Below are positions 36,354-44,371 of a DNA stretch of 64,000 nucleotides, in pieces. Every line of letters begins with the position of its first letter. The first letter of the stretch is position 1. Under the pieces are notes generated by a model, which did not search any database, was not told the DNA's origin, and saw nothing but the letters and a program-made list of their open reading frames with translations. Position numbers and translations under genes: made by a program. Source of the stretch: Flavobacterium sp. 9 (GTDB lineage Bacteria; Bacteroidota; Bacteroidia; Flavobacteriales; Flavobacteriaceae); NCBI RefSeq assembly GCF_002754195.1, contig NZ_PEEU01000001.1:558001-622000 (forward strand), read 5' to 3'.

Positions 36354-36567
36354 CTTGCTCTTCGCCGTTAATTTTTACATGCAGCTGATTCAATAAAACC
36401 TGGTATCTGCTTATTTCTCTTAAATCTTCGTCTTCTTCTGCATGATCCAGCATTTCGTCTAATGTTTCATTTACTTCAAGTAACTTATTATTAGCTTCTC
36501 TATCGTTTTTTGCAGCAATTAAATCAATAATTTCCTGTACACTTACTTTTAAATCTTCGAATTTCAT
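36340..36567 (-). CDS. Small conserved acidic protein of unknown function
   Basis: 75 residues, two predicted helices (FEDLKVSVQEIIDLIAAK and ANNKLLEVNETLDEMLDHAE), strongly acidic. I recognise no family. It overlaps the YchJ-like gene by 14 bp and is probably translated with it. Coding is supported by codon use and the overlap. Confidence 0.65.
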   Translation of the reverse strand: MKFEDLKVSVQEIIDLIAAKNDREANNKLLEVNETLDEMLDHAEEDEDLREISRYQVLLNQLHVKINGEEQVDGE

Positions 36568-36608
36568 ATCTGTAATATTGTTTTTTTTGTTTCAGGTTTC
36601 AGGTTGAA

Positions 36609-36721
36609 ATGAGAATTTTACCGCAAAGTTCGCAAAGTTTTTTTTAAATATCTAAGGCTAAAAAAAGTTCGCAAAGCTTTGCGAACTTTGCGTAATTCTT
36701 AGCGTTCTTTGCGGTAAATTT
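36609..36721. repeat. CGCAAAG intergenic repeat, copy 2
   Basis: TTTTACCGCAAAGTTCGCAAAG at the left and CTTTGCGGTAAATT at the right enclose TTCGCAAAGCTTTGCGAA, a perfect core palindrome. Flanked by TTTCAGGTTTCAGGTT and GTTTCAAGTT tracts. Confidence 0.75.
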
Positions 36722-36797
36722 TACGTTCCAGTTTTCACGTTTCAAGTTACTCGTTGCAAAAACTTGAAACTTGAAACAAAGAAAACCTGAAACTTTT

Positions 36798-36947
36798 TTA
36801 CTTCTCTTCTTTTTTGTCTTCGTTGAACTTTTTGATAATTTCTTTTAGCTTTTCTTTTCTTGCAATTTCGGCCTGTTTTACTTTGTTTTGGGCTTTATGC
36901 AATTTGTCATTATGCTTTTTGATATTCCTTTCGTTGTTGCGTCCCAT
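36798..36947 (-). CDS. Small basic helical protein, 49 residues, translationally coupled
   Basis: The frame runs GRNNERNIKKHNDKLHKAQ, then NKVKQAEIARKEKLKEII and KKFNEDKKEEK. It starts with the ATG that overlaps the stop of the upstream gene by one base (TAATG). About 40% of residues are Lys/Arg or Glu, and it is entirely helical, likely a nucleic-acid or ribosome-associated helper. It is short and lacks a family name, but the coupling and codon use argue for a real gene. Confidence 0.55.
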   Translation of the reverse strand: MGRNNERNIKKHNDKLHKAQNKVKQAEIARKEKLKEIIKKFNEDKKEEK

Positions 36948-37489
36948 TATATTTCTCTTTTAATTTCGTCTAAAGTTTTCTCGGTAAAAATCAATTCTGT
37001 TATAATTTGTTTTCTCAAATCACCTATATCATCATAATCAAAATGTTTTGCCCAAGACGTTAATTGTTGCAGATTCCTGATTTGTTTGATTCTTTTTGTG
37101 GTTTCAAAACTTGTTCTTAAAACAGGTTTTCCATCATATTTCGGATTCTTTTTATGCTGATACGTTACTGTATTTTTTTCAAAATCGGCTTCTATATAAT
37201 AGAGCTTTTCTTCGGCATTATCCGGATAAAATTCATTCCATGCTGCAAAACCTATTTTAGTTTTAGATGGCGTTTCCGGTTCCATTGCAATTAAACGCCA
37301 TTTGCTATTAGCCAATCTTCCCCAATGATTTGAAACGCGATACATTCCGGCTTCTGTATAATAATAGGTACTTCCGGTTTTGCTTTCAAACTGTTTTTTT
37401 AAACCTTCGATTTCATTTGGAAGTACTTCATGAAACACGCAAAAGGTATTTTTGAACGAATTAGGATGTGGCTTGAAGTTTTTTTGCAT
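36947..37489 (-). CDS. Conserved hypothetical protein, probable nucleotide/lipid-binding beta domain
   Basis: 180 residues from the ATG at 37489; two residues longer if the ATG at 37495 is used. The N-terminal part has a conserved FCVFHEVLPNEIEGLKKQF and GSTYYYTEAGMYRVSNHWGR, followed by beta strands and a helical C-terminus (TSWAKHFDYDDIGDLRKQII). I recognise no family or catalytic motif. The next gene (49 aa) starts at its stop codon, so the two are coupled. Confidence 0.6.
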   Translation of the reverse strand: MQKNFKPHPNSFKNTFCVFHEVLPNEIEGLKKQFESKTGSTYYYTEAGMYRVSNHWGRLANSKWRLIAMEPETPSKTKIGFAAWNEFYPDNAEEKLYYIEADFEKNTVTYQHKKNPKYDGKPVLRTSFETTKRIKQIRNLQQLTSWAKHFDYDDIGDLRKQIITELIFTEKTLDEIKREI

Positions 37490-37541
37490 GTGCAAATATA
37501 CTGAGATTGTCCAAGACTCCCTAAAACAAAGATAAATTGAT

Positions 37542-37549
37542 TAACTTTG
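37542..37549 (+). promoter_or_regulatory. Bacteroidota -7 box before the 83-residue gene
   Basis: TAACTTTG matches TAnnTTTG, 28 bp before the ATG at 37577. No clear TTTG lies 19 bp upstream. Confidence 0.4.
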
Positions 37550-37576
37550 TACCTTCAAATTTTAAATAAAGAAGTC

Positions 37577-37828
37577 ATGTCTAAAGGTTCAGAAGAAAAA
37601 ATGATGCAAAAAGGAGTTTATACCGGTATCATGGAGAAAGATGAAAACAACAATTATTTTTGTGGTGAATATCTTTTAGATTATAAAATGGCTCACGCAA
37701 ATCATACTGTTGGTGAATTAATTACAATCAAATCGGTAATTGAAAATCCAAGCGATATTAGTTATGATAAATATCCAAAGAAGTCGAAAAACTTTCATAA
37801 AGCAAATCAGAAACTTGAGGATAAATAA
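37577..37828 (+). CDS. Small conserved hypothetical protein
   Basis: 83 residues from the ATG at 37577 (SKGSEEKMMQKGVYTGIMEK), because the frame before it reads through the promoter. Short beta strands and Lys-rich, no family. It is divergent from the 180-residue gene. Confidence 0.6.
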   Translation: MSKGSEEKMMQKGVYTGIMEKDENNNYFCGEYLLDYKMAHANHTVGELITIKSVIENPSDISYDKYPKKSKNFHKANQKLEDK

Positions 37829-37868
37829 GATTTTGTTTCATGTTTTCTTTGTTTCAGGTTTCAAGTTG

Positions 37869-38131
37869 AAATGAGGATTTTACCGCAAAGTTTACAAAGG
37901 TATTCGCAAAGTTCGCAAAGTTTTTATTGATAAAGCTTTGCGAACTTTGCGTTTTTATAAAAGCCACGAACGAATACATAAAAATACTTTGCGTGCTTTG
38001 CGGTTAAACTTAAGTATCTAAAGTATTCAGTCTCACATTCTAATCTTTTAACTTCTAACTCTCAATATTTTACATTTTTTTCGAATATTTTTTCGATCAA
38101 AAGTAAAAAGTTAAAAAAAAGTGTACCTTTG
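37869..38131. repeat. CGCAAAG repeat, copy 3, with promoter box of the DnaJ-KTSC gene
   Basis: 37869-38009 holds the third CGCAAAG repeat (TTTTACCGCAAAGTTTACAAAG ... CTTTGCGTGCTTTGCGGTTAA). After it, TACCTTTG at 38124-38131 fits the -7 element and is about 70 bp before the next start. Nothing else is seen in 37829-38201. Confidence 0.6.
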
Positions 38132-38201
38132 CAAAAAATTTGTCGTTTTGAAGTAAAAAACACTCATTTCAAACTAATAGACAAGAAGTTACCTTTTATT
38201 T

Positions 38202-38642
38202 ATGAAAAAAATAGTTGAATACCGCAAGTTACTAAACGTAGACAAAACTGCTGAATTAAAAGATTTGAAAACAATCTATCGTAATGCGATGAAAGAATCT
38301 CATCCTGATAAATTTCAAGGTGATGATGCTGGTTTAAAAGCTGCAGAAGAAAAAAGTAAGGCTATTATTGAGGCTTATCACTTTTTGGTAAGTATTAATC
38401 CTGAAACGATTAAAGCAAATTTACCTGAATATACTGAGACTATCGCAACTTCATCAATTACTGATTATAAATTTGTTGAAGGTCGTTTAATTATCGATTT
38501 CTCTAACGGAAGTGTTTACGAATACATCAGTGTTCCTAAAGCGACTTACGTAAAAATGGTAAATGCTGATTCTCCTGGAAGATTCGCAAAAAGACACATT
38601 TTGAACTCTTTTACTTGGAGAAAGAAAACAAATCAAGAATAG
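38202..38642 (+). CDS. DnaJ-domain and KTSC-domain protein
   Basis: 146 residues. The N-terminus is a short J-domain with the diagnostic HPD (residues 34-36, in MKESHPDKFQGDDA), and the C-terminus a KTSC domain (SSITDYKFVEGRLIIDFSNG then VYEYISVPKATYVKM). J-domains stimulate DnaK; KTSC domains probably bind RNA or proteins. A compact two-domain cochaperone is the natural reading; clients are unknown. A strong terminator follows. Confidence 0.85.
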   Translation: MKKIVEYRKLLNVDKTAELKDLKTIYRNAMKESHPDKFQGDDAGLKAAEEKSKAIIEAYHFLVSINPETIKANLPEYTETIATSSITDYKFVEGRLIIDFSNGSVYEYISVPKATYVKMVNADSPGRFAKRHILNSFTWRKKTNQE

Positions 38643-38666
38643 TTTTTATACTATAATATACTTACA

Positions 38667-38696
38667 AGCATTCTGGCAACAGAGTGCTTTTTTTAT
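38667..38696 (+). terminator. Intrinsic terminator of the DnaJ-KTSC gene
   Basis: AGCATTCTG and CAGAGTGCT form a stem (one G-U) with a GCAA tetraloop, followed by seven Ts. Confidence 0.85.
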
Positions 38697-38860
38697 GTCT
38701 AAAAATTAAAAAAATGATAATTTAGATTCATAATAATAATAGAAACGAGAGTTTTAAATCAAATAAAGCCAGCAAACAAGCTGATTACAGGAGGATTAGA
38801 TTCAAAAAAACTATAACAAAATTTTAGGTTCCAAAATTCTTTAAGTTTTAGATTTTTAGA

Positions 38861-38868
38861 TACTTTTG
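38861..38868 (+). promoter_or_regulatory. Bacteroidota -7 box of the TlpA-like gene
   Basis: TACTTTTG matches TAnnTTTG and lies 32 bp before the ATG at 38901. Confidence 0.4.
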
Positions 38869-38900
38869 TTGCACAAATCAATTAACTAATTATTTTATAA

Positions 38901-40067
38901 ATGAAAAAAATACTTTTTTTACTTACCGCTTCTGTAGCGATTATGTCATGCAGCAAAGTTAAAGACGGAGAATATCTAATTACCGGAACAGCTAAAGGAA
39001 TCGAAAACGGAAAAACTATCATTCTTCAAGGTCAGGATCCAACAACAAAAATGACAGTTGCTCTTGATACCGTAAAAGTTGAAAATGGAAAATTCGAAAT
39101 AAAAGGAAAAGTAGCTGAACCAGCATTTCACGCATTAATTGTTCAAGGTGTTAATCAACCATTTCCTTTCATCTTAGAAACAGGAGAAATCGCTGTTGCA
39201 ATTGACAAAGACAGTATCCACAAATCTAAAGTTTCAGGAACTTATAACAATGAAGAGTATACAAAATTCACCGAAGAACTAAACAAAACTCAAAAAGGTT
39301 TAGTTGATTTTCAGAAAAAAAATACTCAAAAAATGCAAGCTGCTCAACAAGCTCAGGATACTGCAACTATCAATGGTTTGATGAAACAATACATGGAACT
39401 TCAAACAGAAGTACAGGCAAATTCTAAAAAGAAATATACTTCTTATGCTGAAGGTCACCCAAAATCATTCATTACTGCTTTGATTCTTCAAAGTATGCTT
39501 GCTGATCCAACTGCTGATGTTAAAAAAATCGAAACTATCTATAATGGATTAGATGAGTCTTTAAAAAACACTACTCCTGGAAAAGAAATTAAAACTAAAA
39601 TAGGTCAAGCAAAAATGCCTGCAGTTGGTGCGTCAGCTCCTCCTGTTGGTAGCGCTAAATGAAGATCAGATTTTTCAGCTCCTAACACAGAAGGAAAAGT
39701 AGTCTCGCTTAAAGAAAGTTTAGGTAAAGTGACTATTGTAGACTTCTGGGCTTCATGGTGTGGACCTTGTAGAAAGGAAAACCCGAATGTTGTAGCTATT
39801 TATAAAGAACTACACGCAAAAGGTTTAAATATTGTTGGTGTTTCTCTTGATAAAGAAGCAGCGGCTTGGAAAGAAGCTATTGCAAAAGATGGTCTAACAT
39901 GGACTCAGGTTTCTAACTTGAAGTTTTGGGAAGAACCAATTGCAAAACAATACGGAGTTGAATCTATTCCGGCAACTTTTATTCTTGATGCTACTGGAAA
40001 AGTAGTTGCGCAAGACTTAAGAGGTCCTGAATTAAGAGCAAAAATATTAGAGCTTTTAGCTAAATAA
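38901..40067 (+). pseudogene. DUF4369-TlpA thioredoxin lipoprotein, split by an in-frame TGA
   Basis: The frame 38901-39662 encodes a lipoprotein signal (TASVAIMSC) and a DUF4369-like domain. It stops at TGA (39660-39662), after ASAPPVGSAK. In the same frame the codons continue RSDFSAPNTEGKVVSLKE and on to a complete TlpA/ResA-type thioredoxin domain (ASWCGPCRKENP, Cys-Pro motif ESIPATFILD) ending at 40067. No ATG or strong alternative start occurs before the conserved beta strand, so the second half cannot be a normal gene. Family members of this layout are normally one polypeptide of about 385 residues that reduces disulfides in the periplasm. The TGA lies in a degraded linker, about three bases longer than expected. 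It is a pseudogene, an assembly error or, less likely, a recoded stop. A terminator follows at 40089. Confidence 0.8.
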
Positions 40068-40088
40068 TACCAATTTCAGAATAAAACA

Positions 40089-40117
40089 AAAAAAATCTCC
40101 CTAGTGGAGATTTTTTT
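40089..40117 (+). terminator. Intrinsic terminator of the thioredoxin gene
   Basis: AAAAATCTCC and GGAGATTTTT form a stem over a five-base loop (CTAGT), followed by Ts. Confidence 0.85.
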
Positions 40118-40730
40118 GTTTCTATACATATCTATTTGAATTCAAATTATAGGATTAAGACAAAATCAAGTTAAGGCAGATATTATGTCATAATTAAGCT
40201 CGCCATTTAGCTTGCTTAATTCAATGAAAAACCTTTCAATTCTTATCTTTCAGGAAAACTCTCATTCGCTGCAGAAAACGGCATTAAATCGCCTTACAAC
40301 TCTTGTACTATCTCTATTGAACTTTACAAAATGGAAAACTTATATTTTTCAGCCGTACACAAAGAATCATATTGAAAAGGATACTCTCACTCTATTTCTT
40401 CCAAACAAAGCAGAATTAGCCTTAAAAAAGTCTGCAGAAAAAAACTTTAAGACAAACTTCCTTTTTTAATCTGGTTTCTTTGATCTAAGCAAACATTAAA
40501 CGATGCATATTAAAATAAATTTCCAAAGATTTTATTCTTTGTAGTGCAAGAAAACTAGCTATTCGAGAATATAAAGATTAAAAATCAAAAGTAAAAACAT
40601 CGAAAAAACAACAGAATAGTCTTACTTTTTAAAATAAATGAAGAAAATACCCAAATTAGATATTTTTTATTTTATTCAATTCCAATGAATTAAAAAATAA
40701 CTTTAAAATAACTTAAAATTAAGTTGATTT
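40118..40730. other. 613-bp gap with no supported gene
   Basis: AT-rich, with stop codons in all frames. An 85-codon open frame at 40212-40469 has no family resemblance and unusual composition, and is treated as chance. The tRNA promoter begins at 40735. Confidence 0.5.
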
Positions 40731-40734
40731 TTTG

Positions 40735-40765
40735 TTTGTAGACATGAAAAACGTTCCTATATTTG
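40735..40765 (+). promoter_or_regulatory. Bacteroidota promoter of the first tRNA-Tyr
   Basis: TTTG at 40735-40738 and TATATTTG at 40758-40765 with exactly 19 bases between them, the textbook Bacteroidota layout. Confidence 0.85.
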
Positions 40766-40804
40766 CAACCGCTTAGAACAACAAAGCGCACTAACGCTGA
40801 GATC

Positions 40805-40885
40805 GGGGAGATACTCAAGCGGCCAACGAGGGCAGACTGTAAATCTGCTGTGAAAACTTCGCAGGTTCGAATCCTGCTCTCCCCA
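40805..40885 (+). tRNA. tRNA-Tyr (GTA anticodon), copy 1
   Basis: 81 bases without encoded CCA. Acceptor GGGGAGA pairs with TCTCCCC and the discriminator is A. The anticodon stem GCAGA/TCTGC holds the loop CTGTAAA with GTA at 40839-40841. A long variable arm (GTGAAAACTTCGC) follows, as expected for class II tRNA-Tyr, then the T-arm loop GTTCGAAT. Transcribed from a strong promoter. Confidence 0.95.
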
Positions 40886-41100
40886 CTAAAAGTCCTAATG
40901 AAAATTAGGACTTTTTTTATGCTCCAAATTTAGATTTTTTTGCTACAAAAACCAAATCAACGCGTAAACGGAATTTTACCACTAAAATTTTTTAGCTTTT
41001 ATTTAAACTAACAGAACTGAGAAATCATTCCTGAAAATCTATATTTTTTCTGCCTGCATATCTTTGTAACTATTAATTTCTTCTAAGTTTTCATTTTTTG

Positions 41101-41131
41101 TTTGCAAACATGAAAAACGTTCTTATATTTG
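41101..41131 (+). promoter_or_regulatory. Bacteroidota promoter of the second tRNA-Tyr
   Basis: TTTG at 41101-41104 and TATATTTG at 41124-41131, again 19 bases apart. The sequence from here to the tRNA end is nearly identical to copy 1, offset 366 bp. Confidence 0.85.
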
Positions 41132-41170
41132 CAACCGCTTAGAACAACAAAGCGCACTAACGCTGAGATT

Positions 41171-41251
41171 GGGGAGATACTCAAGCGGCCAACGAGGGCA
41201 GACTGTAAATCTGCTGTGAAAACTTCGCAGGTTCGAATCCTGCTCTCCCCA
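41171..41251 (+). tRNA. tRNA-Tyr (GTA anticodon), copy 2, integration site
   Basis: The same 81-base tRNA-Tyr as copy 1, with anticodon GTA at 41205-41207. It is followed within 300 bp by a tyrosine integrase gene, the usual arrangement for an integrative element using a tRNA 3' end as attachment site. Confidence 0.95.
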
Positions 41252-41319
41252 CAAAAAGGGTAAAAGAAGTAAAAAGGTCACTTTTTCAATCTTTTCAAAA
41301 ACCCGCAAAAAACGTGGTA

Positions 41320-41352
41320 AAACCTGCAAATCCTAGGATTCGCAGGTTTTTT
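41320..41352 (+). terminator. Intrinsic terminator downstream of tRNA-Tyr copy 2
   Basis: AAACCTGCAAATCCT and AGGATTCGCAGGTTT pair with one mismatch and are followed by Ts. It would end the tRNA transcript. Confidence 0.75.
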
Positions 41353-41387
41353 GCATTTTAGGCAATTTTCAAACTTTATAAAAACAC

Positions 41388-41455
41388 TCAAAAGTTTTGT
41401 GGCAGAATCGTGGCACATTTGGGTGTTTGCAAAATGTGCCACAGAATTGCACCTT
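41388..41455. other. Probable attachment-region arm sites (GTGGCAnAATCGTGGCAC), copy 1
   Basis: The motif TTTTGTGGCAGAATCGTGGC, followed by ATTTGGG and an inverted TGTGCCAC, sits between the tRNA and the integrase, where phage-type arm sites lie. Degraded copies recur at 44186, 45160, 48250 and 59140. Confidence 0.5.
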
Positions 41456-41543
41456 AACACTTGTAAATACAGGGGTTAAGGAGGTTAACGACTTGTTTTT
41501 TTGATGCTATAATTCTACATTTATTAATCTAAAAAGTTGAATT

Positions 41544-42508
41544 ATGTTAGAAAGCAGCTTTGGGTTGGTTTTCTTTTTGAAAATCCCCCGCAATGAAAGT
41601 AAAATTAGAACAGTTTATCTTAGAATAACTGTAGATGGAATTCCAAAGGAAACATCCACCAAACGTAAATGGGACAGCACCCGCTGGGACCAAAAAACCG
41701 AAAGAGCAATCGGTACAAAAGAAGATGCAAGATCCCTTAACTTCTTTTTGGATTCACTGATTTTAAAAGTCAATGAATACAAAACAGAGATTATGTACAG
41801 CGGAAAACCCATAACTTCAGAAAAAGTTATGGATTACGTTCTGGGAAAAATCACCCCAAGGGTTAAACTGCTGGAGGAATTTCAAAAACACAATGACCAA
41901 ATGACCGCGCTTCTCGGTAAAGGATATGCCAGAGGCACTCTTCAACGATTTACTATCACAAAAAATCATTTAACAGCTTTTATTAAATTTAAGTTTAAAA
42001 AAGATGACATGGAATTTGCGGATTTAAATCTTGAATTCGTAAAAGATTTTGAGTTTTATCTTAGAACAGTTCGCGACTGCAGCAATAATACTACGCTTAA
42101 GTACATAGCTAATTTCAAAAAAATAGTAATTCGTGCGATTGACAAGGAGATAATCCTAAAAGATCCTTTTAAAAACTTTAAAGGAAGAAAAACTAAGTTG
42201 GTAAAAAAACCTCTTTCAACTCAGGAATTATATGAATTGGAGAGACATTATTTTACCACAGACAGGCTCAATGTAGTCAGAGATGTGTTTGTTTTCCAGT
42301 GCTATACAGGACTAGCTTACATTGACGCTTACCAGCTTAGGCAGGCAGATATCAAAGACGGAATGGACGGTAACTTATGGATAATGTCTGAGAGACAGAA
42401 AACAAATTCGACCACGAATGTCCCGCTCCTGCCACAGGCACTTAAAATAATTGAGAAGTATAAAGATCACCCGATTTGTGTACAGCGTGGCACAGTGCTG
42501 CCAGTTTC
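41544..42508 (+). pseudogene. Tyrosine-family site-specific integrase, C-terminus lost
   Basis: About 321 residues of an integrase survive. An arm-binding domain opens (SFGLVFFLKIPRNESKIRTV), a SAM-like core-binding domain follows (KHNDQMTALLGKGYARGTLQ), and the catalytic domain begins (VFQCYTGLAYIDAYQL). The frame runs into the IS3 element at 42509, so the conserved HxxR and tyrosine are absent; the continuing sequence beyond the element is not integrase. It is therefore non-functional. Its place just behind tRNA-Tyr marks the element end, and the gene would have driven insertion at the tRNA. The Ala in TGLAYIDA replaces the usual Arg, as is common in this family. Confidence 0.85.
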
Positions 42509-42546
42509 TGGACTTGCAACAAAAAGTCGGACAAATTTTCTAAGAC

Positions 42547-43377
42547 CTATGCTACACTTTCTATTTTATAAAATTCTAGTTCCATTTCTTTAGGTGTTTT
42601 ATATCCCAAAGAAGAATGCAGACGTTTTCTATTATACCATACTTCTATATATTCAAAGACTGCTAATTTAGCTTCTTCAATGGTTGTGAATTTATGCTGA
42701 TAGATAAGTTCTGCTTTAAGGGTCTTGAAAAAACTTTCAGCTACAGCATTATCCCAACAATTAGCTTTTCTACTCATACTTTGAGTGATTAAAGTATTTT
42801 TATTAATCAATTTTCTGAATTCTATCGAAGCATATTGTATTCCTCTATCTGAATGAAAAAGTAAAGATTCTGTTATTTCTCTTTTTGATACTGCCATTTT
42901 CCAAGCTGGAATAATCGTTTGATCGGTATACATTCGTGTGCTTAATGACCATCCTATAACCTGCCTGTCATATAAATCAATAATAGTAGTAAGATATAAC
43001 CAGCCGGCAGCTGTTCTTATATAGGTTATATCAGACACCCAAACCTCATTAAGTGATTTTGGTGTAAAATTTCTATTGAGATGATTACTGCACACTGGAT
43101 ATCGATGATTAGAATCTGTGGTTACTTTAAAGCGTCTTTTAAGTTTACTTCTCCAGCCATTAAGAAGCATCAATTTAGCAACTTTCCTTTTGGATATTTT
43201 ATATCCTTTTCTTTTTAGCTGTTCCGCTATTCTGGGACTTCCGTAAGTTTGACTGCTTAGATCAAAAACTTCTTTTATTAAATCTGTAAATAGACTATTT
43301 TCTATAAATCTATTAGAAGGACCGCCACTGAACCATCTATAATAACTACTTCGGCTTACTTTTAAAACGCTGCACAT
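42547..43377 (-). CDS. IS3-family transposase orfB (DDE catalytic domain)
   Basis: 276 residues from the first in-frame ATG; the natural product is a fusion with orfA through frameshifting. The HTH_21 domain is at the N-terminus (ENSLFTDLIKEVFDLSSQTY, GSPRIAEQLKRKGYKISKRK). The catalytic triad is visible: first Asp in VSDITYIRTA, second in LFHSDRGIQYASIEFRKL, Glu in WDNAVAESFFKTLKAEL. The protein cuts and joins element ends. Both catalytic and binding parts are intact, so this copy looks functional. Confidence 0.95.
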   Translation of the reverse strand: MCSVLKVSRSSYYRWFSGGPSNRFIENSLFTDLIKEVFDLSSQTYGSPRIAEQLKRKGYKISKRKVAKLMLLNGWRSKLKRRFKVTTDSNHRYPVCSNHLNRNFTPKSLNEVWVSDITYIRTAAGWLYLTTIIDLYDRQVIGWSLSTRMYTDQTIIPAWKMAVSKREITESLLFHSDRGIQYASIEFRKLINKNTLITQSMSRKANCWDNAVAESFFKTLKAELIYQHKFTTIEEAKLAVFEYIEVWYNRKRLHSSLGYKTPKEMELEFYKIESVA

Positions 43378-43409
43378 CTTTTCAATAGGATATAAATGTT
43401 TATAGCTGA

Positions 43410-43712
43410 CTATAAATTGGTAGATTTCCCATCGCTCTTGGAAAAGATGTGAACGGCCTTTTTTAATATCTCAAGCTCTAATTCTTTTTCTTTAAGGGCT
43501 TTTCGTAATTGTTTTACTTCTAAAGAATCTATCTCTGTCTTTTTAGAAATAATTGGTTGTAGATTAGTAAATGTTTTTTGAGAAGACCTCCATTTATAAA
43601 TACGCTCTACCTGGACGCCTAGTTCATCTGCTAATTCTTTGATGTTTTCTCGCTCGTAACTTAATCGTACTGCTGATGATTTAAACTCAGCACTGTAAAC
43701 TCGTTTTTTCAT
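43410..43712 (-). CDS. IS3-family orfA (helix-turn-helix DNA-binding protein)
   Basis: 100 residues. An N-terminal transposase HTH (KKRVYSAEFKSSAVRLSYE, IKELADELGVQVERIYKW) is followed by a leucine-rich coiled coil (KQLRKALKEKELELEILKKA). It binds the element's ends and forms the N-terminal part of the orfAB transposase by -1 frameshifting. Confidence 0.95.
   Translation of the reverse strand: MKKRVYSAEFKSSAVRLSYERENIKELADELGVQVERIYKWRSSQKTFTNLQPIISKKTEIDSLEVKQLRKALKEKELELEILKKAVHIFSKSDGKSTNL
43458..43464 (-). promoter_or_regulatory. A_AAA_AAG frameshift heptamer
   Basis: On the minus strand AAAAAAG is in the correct phase (TTA AAA AAG in orfA), and orfB lies in the -1 frame, so this is the canonical IS3 programmed-frameshift site. 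Confidence 0.8.
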
Positions 43713-43780
43713 AATTCTAAGATATTTATTTTTATTTAAACAGTCTTAAAATTTATGTCCCAGTAAATGTAGCAACTCCA

Positions 43781-44371
43781 TATTTACGTCTTGTATAAAA
43801 TGGGAGGTGTTTCTCTCTATTATCTTATTTAATTTCCTCACAAAGTACGGGAATCGCTTGTCGGCGCTAGCAAAAAAAAACCATAAATACAAGAAAAAAA
43901 CCTGCTTTATTGCGTTGCTTTTTGCGCTTGCTTAGCGATTCTCGATGAATGTTCCATAATTATTTACAAATAAGTACTAGTTGAAAAGTATAAAAAAACT
44001 CCATTTAGAAATGGACTTAGAATTAAGAAAATTCTATATTATTAAACAAGTTCATAAATTAAATCTCCATTTTTTATGTGCACTAAATAAATTTGAGGTA
44101 CAATTAAGATATAATTGGGAAAGTAAAATTAGAGTCGTAAATCAAAGGAATTTTATAAAGTAAGCCTAAAAATCTTAGTACTCAAAGTTTTGTGGCAGAA
44201 TCGTGGCACATGGGTGTCTTGCAAAATAGAAATCTAGTAAAACCAAGGTCTGGCGAGTTTAGGTTCGAAACTTTTAGAAAAAAGTCCCCCAATTCTGCTG
44301 ACAGGGTCGGCACAATTTATTTTCCATATTCAATGTTTTCAAAATTACATTATATTCATTAAATTAGTACT
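43781..44371. other. Junction region with degraded attachment motif, copy 2
   Basis: 43858-43877 holds GCTTGTCGGCGCTAGC, a palindromic cluster and possible processing site. At 44186-44215 the motif TTTTGTGGCAGAATCGTGGC recurs, followed 60 bp later by TTAGGTTCGAAACTTTTAG, resembling a tRNA T-arm. A TTG-started 60-codon frame at 43981-44163 has no family resemblance. Confidence 0.4.

Larger units (their letters stand above)
42509..43780 (-). mobile_element. Complete IS3-family insertion sequence (IS150-like), 1272 bp
   Basis: Imperfect terminal inverted repeats of about 38 bp begin TGGA(C/G)TTGC(A/T)ACA at both ends. Two overlapping reading frames, orfA and orfB, have the standard -1 frame relation and a frameshift heptamer. 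No direct target duplication is seen (left flank AGTTTC, right flank TATTTA), and the integrase C-terminus does not resume on the right. That suggests a deletion after insertion. Confidence 0.85.

Noticed and set aside
40212..40469. 85-codon open frame after the thioredoxin terminator
   Set aside because: No family resemblance, biased composition, and lies in AT-rich sequence where such open frames occur by chance.
43981..44163. 60-codon TTG-started frame as a real gene
   Set aside because: No promoter, rare start, no homologue recalled, and it lies between decayed mobile sequences.
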